Assembly: GCF_964340395.1 (NCBI RefSeq)
Contig: NC_135559.1
Span: forward strand, 23,604,964-23,668,963
Direction of reading: 5' to 3'
Source: Glandiceps talaboti
Taxonomy: Eukaryota; Hemichordata; Enteropneusta; Spengelidae
DNA length: 64,000 bases
The notes under the pieces are model-generated. The model searched no databases, had not been told where the DNA came from, and worked only from the letters and a program-made list of their open reading frames with translations. Shown one piece after another: positions 25,101-37,726 of the stretch; positions within the stretch are counted from its first letter, which is position 1; the number at the start of each line of letters is the position of its first letter. The position numbers and the translations under genes are program-made.

Positions 25101-28100
25101 TGTTATTACTTTTATTACACCGTCCACTCATCCTTCGTCCAATCATTCACATCGCCACTCTTCATTCATCATCATTCTTCATCGATAGAAAAGTTTCCCT
25201 TTCAAAGTGCATTTCCAAATTGCATTGAATATGGACATGGCATGCATTATTTGAAGGAGCTAATCTGCAATTGTGTTTATTCAAATTTCTGCAAGGAATA
25301 AACTTGTGTGACTTACTGTAGTTAGTTTGCCACCTCGGGTGCATAAAACTGGAAAACATTCACAGAATAGATGTGCAACAGTCGAAATAAATCCAGCAGG
25401 CAATAGTGCCAGGCATTAGTCTGTGCACGTGTAGGCAATATCACCGAGCAGGCAATAGTCTATTTAAAGTAGGTCATGTGATTTGATTCTGACCAATGAC
25501 AGTTTGTGTAAGAACGTCGAGGTATAATAATATCACACTATCTCTTCCTAACTAAATGTTGTGTTTTATATTACAGGTTTATCAAGCCAAGCTAATTACC
25601 ATGCAGGCATTGCTAAGAACATCATGCTGACTGGTGTTCATAATTCTAGCTCTGTTACTGAAAAAGCCAGACTACATTATGTTCTCATCCGAATCTACTT
25701 TGTTCTTGGAAGATCATTAACAATGATGAAGAAATATCCTTTAAATTAAATCACAATTCAAAATCAGGACATTGTATGCATACTATTGTTATACTACTAC
25801 TCTCCAATAATTGTAACATTAGACAGTCTTTGTTTCAGGGTTTCAAATTAGTCTATTCACAATCTTAATACAGTGTGTATTGTTTACCATGGGCCTACCA
25901 AGGCTGCACTTGTATCGGCAATGTCACTAACATAATGGTAAGGTTTTGGTCACAGTCAGGGTGGTAAGATATTGGTCACAGTCAGGGTGGTAAGATGTTG
26001 GTCACAGTCAGGGTGGTAAGGTTTTGGTCACAGTCAGGGTGGTAAGATATTGGTCACAGTCGGGGTGGTAAGATGTTGGTCACAGTCAGGGTGGTAAGAT
26101 ATTGGTCACAGTCAGGGTGGTAAGATATTGGTCACAGTCAGGGTGGTAAGATATTGGTCACAGTCAGGGTGGTAAGATGTTGGTCACAGCCAGGGTGGTA
26201 AGTCAGTCACAGGTCAGGGTGGTAAGATATTGGTCACAGTCAGGGTGGTAAGATATTGGTCACAGTCAGAGTGGTAAGATATTGGTCACAGTCAGGGTGG
26301 TAAGATATTGGTCACAGTCAGGGTGGTAAGATGTTGGTCACAGTCAGGGTGGTAAGATGTTGGTCACAGTCAGGGTGGTAAGATGTTGGTCACAGCCAGG
26401 GTGGTAAGTCAGTCACAGGTCAGGGTGGTAAGATATTGGTCACAGTCAGGGTGGTAAGATATTGGTCACAGTCAGAGTGGTAAGATATTGGTCACAGTCA
26501 GAGTGGTAAGATATTGGTCACAGTCAGGGTGGTAAGATATTGGTCACAGTCAGGGTGGTAAGATATTGGTCACAGTCAGGGTGGTAAGATATTGGTCACA
26601 GCCAGGGTGGTAAGATATTGGTCACAGTCAGGGTGGTAAGATATTGGTCACAGTCAGGGTGGTAAGATATTGGTCACAGTCAGGGTGGTAAGATATTGGT
26701 CACAGTCAGGGTGGTAAGATGTTGGTCACAGTCAGGGTGGTAAGATGTTGGTCACAGTCAGGGTGGTAAGATGTTGGTCACAGTCAGGGTGGTAAGATAT
26801 TGGTCACAGTCAGGGTGGTAAGATGTTGGTCACAGTCAGGGTGGTAAGATATTGGTCACAGTCAGGGTGGTAAGATATTGGTCACAGTCAGGGTGGTAAG
26901 ATATTGGTCACAGTCAGGGTGGTAAGATGTTGGTCACAGCCAGGGTGGTAAGTCAGTCACAGGTCAGGGTGGTAAGATATTGGTCACAGTCAGGGTGGTA
27001 AGATATTGGTCACAGTCAGAGTGGTAAGATATTGGTCACAGTCAGGGTGGTAAGATATTGGTCACAGTCAGGGTGGTAAGATATTGGTCACAGTCAGGGT
27101 GGTAAGATATTGGTCACAGCCAGGGTGGTAAGATATTGGTCACAGTCAGGGTGGTAAGATATTGGTCACAGTCAGGGTGGTAAGATATTGGTCACAGTCA
27201 GGGTGGTAAAATATTGGTCACAGCCAGGGTGGTAAAATATTGGTCACAGTCAGGGTGGTAAGATATTGGTCACAGCCAGGGTGGTAAGATATTCGTCACA
27301 GTCAGGGTGGTAAGATATTGGTCACAGCCAGGGTGGTAAGATATTGGTCACAGTCAGGGTGGTAAGATATTGGTCACAGTCAGGGTGGTAAGATATTGGT
27401 CACAGTCAGGGTGGTAAGATATTGGTCACAGCCAGGGTGGTAAAATATTGGTCACAGCCAGGGTGGTAAGATATTGGTCACAGTCAGGGTGGTAAGATGT
27501 TGGTCACAGTCAGGGTGGTAAGTCAGTCACAGGTCAGGGTGGTAAGATATTGGTCACAGTCAGGGTGGTAAGATGTTGGTCACAGCCAGGGTGGTAAGTC
27601 GGTCACAGCCAGGGTGGTAAGTCAGTCACAGCCAGGGTGGTAATGTGTTGGTCACAGCCAGGGTGGTAAGTCAGTCACAGGTCAGGGTGGTAATGTGTTG
27701 GTCACAGTCAGGATGGCCAGTGTACGTGTAGGTTACAACTAAGAAATACGTTCATTTTGCATATTTCCATTTCCAAAAGCCAGAACGTGATCCAAATACT
27801 TTCCATGACAATTAATTTCCACATATCCAGAAGCAGAACATAATCTTCTGAAAGCAGAGAAGATCTCAGATGAAAGAAATAAACTGGCTGGCATTGATGA
27901 ATATGAACAAGCTGATATTGATATCAAAATAGCAATAGCACTGGGCAAGTAAGTATGACATATCTACACTATAGCACTGGGCAAGTAAGTATGACATATC
28001 TACACTATAGCACTGGGCAAGTAAGTATAACATATCTACACTATAGCACTGGGCAAGTAAGTATAACATATCTACACTATAGCACTGGGCAAGTAAGTAT

Positions 28101-28321
28101 GACATATCTACACTATAGCACTGGGCAAGTAAGTATGACATATCTACACTATAGCACTGGGCAAGTAAGTATGACATATCTACACTATAGCACTGGGCAA
28201 GTAAGTATGACATATCTACACTATAGCACTGGGCAAGTAAGTATAACATATCTACACTATAGCACTGGGCAAGTAAGTATGACATATCTACACTATAGCA
28301 ATAGTGCTATAGGCATGACAA

Positions 28322-28385
<64 letters not shown>

Positions 28386-31300
28386 TGTCTGTGAGTGTGT
28401 GTCTGTGTGTGTGTCTGTGTCTGTGTCTATGTGTCTGTGTGTGTGTCTGTCTGTGAGTGTGTGTCTGTGTGTGTGTCTGTGTCTGTGTCTATGTGTCTGT
28501 GTGTGTGTCTGTATGTGTGTGTGTGTTACAGCTTATACAAGTAGTAGTAATAGTAGCATAGTGGGTACTGTCATTCAGCTAATCACAATGATTGAACTGT
28601 TTACATATGGACATCAAGTCAATGATTAGCTGAGTTTACTCTTTACTAATTGCTGATGTTACTGTTGACAATGGTGTTATTTTCAAAAAATTGACCTTAG
28701 CCATCACATTTCTTTTGGCGACAGTTCATTAGATATTGTAATTTCTAGAGTTAGAATATGTATAGAGAGTATTTTTTGTGGCACATTGAGGGCGCTCTCG
28801 TAGGGTGCTGTGCAGATGAATAATGGTAAAATTGGGCGACTTCAGTCTCATTCATTCATTTTATTGCCAATTTGAAAGTCAATATGTACATGTCAATAAT
28901 AACCACATAAGACAAAAAAGGAGAAAAAAAATGGCAATTTTGAGTCCAAAAAACTAGCTTTCCGCTAATCGAGTTTGTGATATATTCTTTAAACGCTTTC
29001 CTAAATTCATATTTTGATGTCAGATTTTTCATATGTATTGGAAGACTATTCCAGAGTTTAGCACCTGCATATGAGATTGAAAATTGTTGGACAGTCATGT
29101 GTGTGATAGGAATAGATACTATTAGATTTTGATAACACCTCAGCCTAGTTTCATATCTATGGTTTACAACTTATTGTATTTTGTTTATTTTACAGACTGT
29201 GTATAAGTCAAAACAAGACAGCTCTAGGTGCTAACTGTTTTGATAAAGCTATAGACCTGATTAAAAAAAATTACGGCAAAGACAGTCCAGAATTGATACC
29301 AGTTTATCAAGATCTTGGAAGAATATCCTTTACTTTGTGTTTTCTCACCAAACAAATTACAGTACATTTCTTTCCTTTTACTTTGTGATTTCATGTCAAA
29401 TATCACTACATTTATTTATTAGCCCCCTTCCCCAGGGGGAGGCTACTACTATGGGTTCTGTCTGTCCGTCTGTCTGTCCATCCATCTGTGCATCAGTCCG
29501 TCTCTGTCCATCCATCCATCTGTGCATCAGTCCGTCTGTCTGTCCATCCATCTGTGCATCAGTCCGTCTGTCTGTCCATCCATCTGTGCATCAGTCCGTC
29601 TGTCCATCTGTCTGTCCATCCATCTGTGCATCAGTCCGTCTGTCTGTCCATCCATCTGTGCATCAGTCCGTCTGTCTGTGCATCTGTGGGACATATGCTC
29701 ATCAATTTGTTTTTTTGATATATGCAAATTTGACTGCATAGCGGCCATATTTGTAGTTAAAATAATTATTTACTGCATAACTCGAAAAACTGTAAATCAG
29801 ACAGACTCCATTCGAGTCTCTACCCCATATTTTGAGATGCAAGCTATATTTGGAGACCTTGACCTTTGACCTTGACCTTGAAAGTCAGTTATCAAAATCA
29901 AACCAGTTCCTGTCTATCACAGACACACTGTAGTGTTTACTCATTGCCAATTTCTCTTAAATCATGCTTACAACTAATATTGAAGAAAAGAAAAGAACAA
30001 TACACCAACATTATTTTTGGAGCCCATAGAATTTTTACTGAATGGCAGCCATATTTGTAGTAAAAAATCACTATAATGTTACTGCCTAGCACAAACACCT
30101 CAATACATAGACTCTATTCAAGTGTCTAACCCCATGTAATCACATGCAAGTTTTCTTGTATGAGTGACTTTTGACATTTACCTTGACCTACAGGGTAGAC
30201 CATCAAGATTAATTAAGCTATTACTTACATATTACATACACTTTGTAGCAATTCTGGCAACTTATATGTTGGGTTCCAGCTGTGCATCTGTCCTTGCATT
30301 CACCCTCATACCTTTGGCATGCATCAACTGATTTCAACCAAACCTGGCATAAAGGTAACATACTATGTAAGACATATGCACATCAGTTTGTCTTATGACT
30401 GAATCAAATGTGGCAATGTGGCTGAATGAATATTTGTTCTTAAATTTCAAAATATGATACGTAGGAACTCCATTCAAGTGATTACACCCATATTATCAAG
30501 TTTGAGCTTTCTTTAAAGACCCTGACCTTGAAAGTCATATCCAAGGTCAAATAGCCAAATTTGGGTTATCTTCATAGCTTTTTGAATCAAACATTTCAAC
30601 TGATGATGACATTTCAATCACTTCATGGTTTTTATTGTGAGGCATATGCAAGTCACTTAATTTTGCGTCCTTCACCTGAATAGCAAAATGGCAGCCATGT
30701 TTGTGATAAACAAGCACATTTTGCCTGTTATCACCAAAATTTTGATACATATGAACACCCTTCAAGTGTTTACCCACAGGAACTTGGAATTGGCCATATT
30801 TGTTGACAAATTTTTGTTTATTCTTTACTATTTACTTCTTTTTTTCTTTTACAAATGTTTGTTTTTTGTTTACTCATTTTTTGCTTTTAGAAATATGTTT
30901 TCCCTACAAGGTGCCATGTAATAAAGTAATGACTTGAAAAGCTGCTGTTTTTTTTCTAAATCCTTTTAACTGTCTAATAGTTGGTGTAATAAACCAGCTT
31001 TACTATGACTACCTTATTAATTATTCATGAGTTAGTTGACCCTTCCTTGTCCTGCTCACCATGAGAGAAGAGTCTCTTAGTGAGTGGGACGAGGAAGGGT
31101 CACTGGGGACTGTGTTGGACAAATGACTTTGTTGGACAGATGACTTTGTTGGACAAATGACTTTGTTGGACAGATGACTTTGTTGGACAGATGACTTTGT
31201 TGGACAGATGACTTTGTTGGACAAATGACTTTGTTGGACAGATGACTTTGTTGGACAGATGACTTTGTTGGACAGATGACTTTGTTGGACAGATGACTTT

Positions 31301-34300
31301 GTTGGACAGGCAAGTAATTAAACATTCAAAATAATTGCAAATGTGCCTGGCCACAAAACCACACCTATAGCAACAATCAAATAATGGTGCACATTGCATA
31401 CGTAACTAATATGGATTGGCATGTGGATCAGCATTTTTTCCCCTGAATATCAAAAACTTCACAGTTGTGCTATAACACCATTTTGACATTTATCCTTAAC
31501 TTACATAACCTGGAGCAAAGTAAAGACAAACATGCAAACCATGACAGAGCTATTGAAATGTATCTACAGGCTCACTCCATTGCAACTGTCAGGTAAGCAC
31601 CCCTTCTTTTGTTTGGTTTAGCTAATTTCTTTTGTTTTCTGAATTATGAAAACCATTTATGAAAGGGGGTTGGGGTGACTTAAATTTATCTTAAATGAGG
31701 TAAATCTAGATATGTGCACATTTTTTATTAATAATTCGTTGCGTGCCCAAAAATATGAATGACAAACTACTGCAACATACTGATACATTAGCAAAGTAGG
31801 TCTGTGTCTTTGTACACAATTTAGGAGTATCCAATCAAAGATGTACCGCATTTGTGTGCTTCATTACTGATAACTTCAGTCATATCAAATTTGGCACCTC
31901 TTACAGTTACCAAGGTTTGTTGTCTATTATATTACACCACTATATTGATGTCTAGACATAGAACTAGCATGTCTAAAATTAGCAATAATGCACATTTGGC
32001 ATATATTTAGCACAACTGAACTGAGGTTCAGTAGTGCTATAGGGATCGCCCTGCATCTATCTGTGTGTGTGTGTGTGTGTTTGTGGTTGTGTGTGTGTAA
32101 ACAACTTAAAGTTAAAAACCGATGATCTGATTGCCATGATATTTGGTGGGTCCATTACCTTGGGTGTCTAGTTGGGAAATCAAAATTACCGTACCATGGG
32201 TTTGTGAGTTGGGTCAAAAAATGTGATTTTTGGTAAAAAAACTTAAAATCAAAAACCACTGGGCAGTTTGGGCTGAAATTTGGGTGAAACATTCTTCAGG
32301 GTGTATTTACTAAGAATTGTTCATGATGTGAATTGTGATGGTTCCATCAGTGATTAGCAAATTAGGGCTAAATAAATAATGTATAATTCCAAAACCACTG
32401 AGCAGATTGGGCTAAAATTTAATGGGAATGCATCTAGGGATGTATAGACTTACAAATATTAAGCGTACAATTATTCCATGAGTGATATGCAAATTAGGTG
32501 TAAAAATGTTCATTTTTGGTCAAAAACTGATATCTCAAAAAGTACTTGGTCAATGAGTCTGAAACTTGGTGAGATGTTTCTAGAAGTGTTATCACTTTGT
32601 ACAATAGACAGGCTTTATTTACAACAATGAATATTTCACACCCTTTCGGTGGAGTTATCATAGTAAACTGTTATTTAACCAAACCCTGATTTCCTGATCA
32701 GGGTCAAAACACGATCAATAACGCTTTGATTACAGTTAAAATGTCATCTTTGACCACCAGCAATCATTATTTGACCATGACAGTGCTCGTGATCGATTGT
32801 GATTGGTATCTTGATATTGTTGTCAATGATGGTAAGAATTAAATATAATAATAAAATGGTAGTCCATGATCGGTATATTGACATTATAATGATATGCACA
32901 TAAAAATCACCATGATTAGTCATGATCTGACCATGAAAATTACCATCATGATATTTTACTGGGGGGGGGGGGGGTGTAAATCATCAACCAAACTCTATCA
33001 GTGACAGTTAAGTTATACTTAAAAAAGCCTTTGACACGGTGTGCTGGGAATTTCTTTTTAAAGTTCTGGATCATTTCAATTTTGGCGCTTCTTTTATTAA
33101 GTGGGTCAAAGCTTTATATTGTAATATTGAATGCACGGTTATGAATAATGGATATAGTACTGGCTATTTTAGAATTGAACGGGGAGTCAGGCAAGGAGAC
33201 CCCCTATCTCCTCTTCTTTTTATTTTGGTTTTAGAAACATTGTTATTTTCTATTAAATCTAATTCAGATATTAAGGGTATAAGGGTCCCAGGTTTTGAAG
33301 CCAAAGAATCTGCTTTTGCCGACGATATGACATGTTTTTTAGACTCTGTGGAGTCAGCCAACGTTCTCTTTAAAGTCCTTGGAAAGTTTGACGATATCTC
33401 AGGTTTAAAAGATTAATATTGAGAAATGTAAAGCTGTCTGGCTTGGTAACTGGAGCACCTGGAAGGACAGGCATTTTGGGGTCAGATGGCCCACCTCAAC
33501 CATTAAAATTGTTGGTATACATTTTTCACACAATAAAGCTGCTGCCCAATTGGAGAATCTTACAAAACCAATAGAAAATCTAAAAAATATATTAAAGCAA
33601 TGGAAATGTAGAAAATTAAGTCTTATTGGAAAAATTCAAGTTATAAAAACATTAGCGCTCTTGAAACTGACCTATATTCTGATTAATACGACGATACCAA
33701 ATGACATAATAAATGAAATACACAAATTAATTTATGATTTTCTATGGGAGGGAAGGGATAGGGTTGCTAGAAAAGTTATGATTGGGGAGGTGGGCCATGG
33801 TGGTCTCAAAATGCCTGACCTTTTTCTTATGAAGAGTGCTCAAAGGATTCTTATACTTAAGCAATTATTTTGTAGTGATTGTATTCACCCTTGGAAAATG
33901 TTAGTACTTGATAAGATTAAGAACGTTGGGGGACCGCTTTTATTGAAATGTAACTTTAAAAGAACGCTTTTACCTGTGTACCTGACAGATTTCATCGGTG
34001 AGTGTCTGGATATTTGGTCCGAAGTAAATAACTTGGGGGGACAAGGATCATGATCAGTTGATTTGGAATAATAAACACATCTTAGTAGATAGGAAGTCTG
34101 TGTTCTATGGCAAATTCCAGGAAGTGGGTTTTTCCTCTGTGTCGGATTTTTTTCAAGGCCAATCGTTAGTTCCATGGCATATATTTGAACAGAAGGGGTT
34201 GACTTTAAATCACAAACTGAAATGGATGGGATTGATACATTCAATCCCAGATTTTTTAAAAGCTAAGCAGTTAGGGCATTCAACTAACGACATCTATATT

Positions 34301-37300
34301 AATATTGGAAAAGAAAGAATTTTGTTTGAGTCACTTTCAAAGACGGTTCTAAAGAGTAAACTTTTAGAAAATAGAATTGTTAAGCCAAACACTGAGGAAA
34401 CCCTTGAGAAATGTTTAACTTTCACTGGCCTAAATTGGAAAAAGTTGTACGAGCTTAGTTTTTAAAATTTCCAATGAAAGTAAGTCAAGAGAATTCCAAT
34501 TCAAGCTTTTACATAATATTCTTTATACAAATCAGCAACTTCATCATTATAATCCAGCAAAGTACCCAAAATATCTTTGTGGGATTTGTCAAGAAGAACC
34601 AGAAACGTTGGAACACCTTTTTTTTAAATGTAAGGATACTAAGGCCCTGTGGGGCGAAGTTATCAATGTAATGGGTAATTCGCTAAGTTTGTCGTCATTT
34701 CCGTCTAAGCTATGTATGATTCTTGGTGACCCACAAGAAAGAATGATTATAAATTTTGTTTCTTTAGTTATTCGAAAATATATCTACTGGGTAAAATTAA
34801 AGGAACAGAAACCATCCTTTAGGGAATTCAATTTATTACTTTGTAACATATATAATATAGAACTATTTTAATGCTAGGGCAAATGATAAAGTAAATTTCC
34901 ATCAAATGAAGTGGCTACCTTTGCACCAATTTTGTGTAAATACGAACACGTAATTAGTTGAAGTTTAGCTGCTGTTTTTTTCCCCACAAAATCAAACTCT
35001 TTGGATGCAAGTCAAATTTTCTCTAGTCTTTCTTTATTGTCTCTTTGTTCTGTTTTTCCTTGTGTGCTGTATACTTCTTTGTTTTGTACGTAAATAAAAT
35101 AAAAATTTTTAAAAAAAAGTTATACTCACAGTCAAAAACATATCACATTGCATAGAACCAGCACATTTGTTTGTTGGATATATTAGTACAACAAACATCT
35201 GTCAGATTCATTGACAGCTGATGTACCAGCAGCAACACAATATTTCAGCTGTTGGTGTCTTTCTTGCTCTGTCTGTTTCATCTTATTCTTCGGAGTCTTA
35301 TGGCCACCTTTTAAATATCGCCACATACTTATAAATACAATGTGGAACTGTCTCAAACACATTAAAAGCTTACAATACTTTGAACAGTAAACTATACAAC
35401 AGTGATTATAATGGCAGAGAGAGAGACGCATGCTGAACATGTAAAATGAGTCTTAAGATATTCTGATTAGTCAGGACACAAATGATTAGAGAAATTTAAC
35501 CAATCGTGTTTTCTACGATGATTATTAAAGTAGATGCTGTATATTATATCTTATGTAGACTTGATGTCAACATTGACAACAACACTACCGAGCTAGCTCT
35601 GCTGTATATTATATCTTATGTAGACTTGATGTCAACATTGACAACAACACTACCGAGCTAGCTCTGATGTACATTATATCTTATGTAGACTTGATGTCAA
35701 CATTGACAACAACACTACCGAGCTAGCTCTGATGTACATTATATCTTATGTAGACTTGATGTCAACATTGACAACAACACTACCGAGCTAGCTCTGATGT
35801 ACATTTGACAACTTAATTTGACTTGATCGACAGTAAAACAGGTTAACACCAGATTCGTGTAGGTAAAATCAGATAATATAATTTACTCCAAATTCCGATT
35901 GGTTATAAGTTGTTGTTCGAGTGGAAATCTGTCAGTCTCGGACCAATGGGCCAATGTCACACACTGATCACTACACATCCAATGGGCCAATGTCACACAC
36001 TGATCACTACACATCCAATGGACCAATGTCACACACTGATCACTACACATCCAATGGACCAATGTCACACACTGATCACTACACATCCAAACTCTCGGAC
36101 CAATGGACCAATGTCACACACTGATCACTACACATCCAATGGACCAATGTCACACACTGATCACTACACATCCAATGGACCAATGTCACACACTGATCAC
36201 TACACATCCAATGGACCAATGTCACACACTGATCACTACACATCCAAACTCTCGGACCAATGGGCCAATGTCACACACTGATCACTACACATCCAATGGA
36301 CCAATGTCACACACTGATCACTACACATCCAATGGACCAATGTCACACACTGATCACTACACATCCAAACTCTCGGACCAATGGACCAATGTCACACACT
36401 GATCACTACACATCCAAACTCTCGGACCAATGGACCAATGTCACACACTGATCACTACACATCCAAACTCTCGGACCAATGGACCAATGTCACACACTGA
36501 TCACTACACATCCAAACTCTCGGACCAATGGACCAATGTCACACACTGATCACTACACATCCAAACTCTCGGACCAATGGACCAATGTCACACACTGATC
36601 ACTACACATCCAAACTCTCGGACCAATGGACCAATGTCACACACTGATCACTACACATCCAATGGGCCAATGTCACACACTGATCACTACACATCCAATG
36701 GGTCAATGTCACACACTGATCACTACACATCCAAACTCTCGGACCAATGGACCAATGTCACACACTGATCACTACACATCCAAACTCTCGGACCAATGGA
36801 CCAATGTCACACACTGATCACTACACATCCAAACTCTCGGACCAATGGGCCAATGTCACACACTGATCACTACACATCCAAACTCTCGGACCAATGGACC
36901 AATGTCACACACTGATCACTACACATCCAATGGGCCAATGTCACACACTGATCACTACACATCCAATGGGTCAATGTCACACACTGATCACTACACATCC
37001 AATGGGTCAATGTCACACACTGATCACTACACATCCAAACTCTCGGACCAATGGGCCAATGTCACACACTGATCACTACACATCCAATGGGTCAATGTCA
37101 CACACTGATCACTACACATCCAAACTCTCGGACCAATGGGCCAATGTCACACACTGATCACTACACATCCAATGGGCCAATGTCACACACTGATCACTAC
37201 ACATCCAATGGGCCAATGTCACACACTGATCACTACACATCCAATGGGCCAATGTCACACACTGATCACTACACATCCAAACTAAGAATGTTATATTGTG

Positions 37301-37560
37301 TATTTATCAGACATGATGACATATCAAGTTATACTTGTGTTCTTTGTTAAAATTACAGTTATTCAGGACAAAGTGATGAGGTGGCACAAACAGCTCATAT
37401 GTTAGCACTAGCCTATGCAGAAGCTGACACTGAGGAAACAGAAGGTGAGTATAGTCATGGACAAAACACAACGCACAATGAATTCATATGATGACTGCCA
37501 TCAGTGATGGTACTCATCAAATATAGTGCAAAGCACACCCCTGATCTAAAATGGCTGTGA

Positions 37561-37621
<61 letters not shown>

Positions 37622-37628
37622 TGAGTGT

Positions 37629-37694
<66 letters not shown>

Positions 37695-37695
37695 A

Positions 37696-37726
<31 letters not shown>

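Larger units (their letters stand above)
29323..31509 (+). other. U12-type AT-AC intron 6
   Basis: Donor ATATCCTTT at 29323-29331. Branch site TCCTTAAC at 31493-31500 is a perfect match to the U12 branch consensus. The terminal AC is at 31508-31509, about 10 nt from the branch A. The join GGA-AGA|CTG-GAG-CAA gives [16 protein letters not shown], in family register. Confidence 0.9.

Noticed and set aside
27955-28629. 224-codon frame over the exon 5 donor array and GT run
   Set aside because: In a different frame from exon 5; arises from the 36-bp period plus (GT)n.
35910-37350. Many staggered 60-120-codon frames
   Set aside because: 36-bp array with 13-bp inserts; frames shift at each insert, no coding character.
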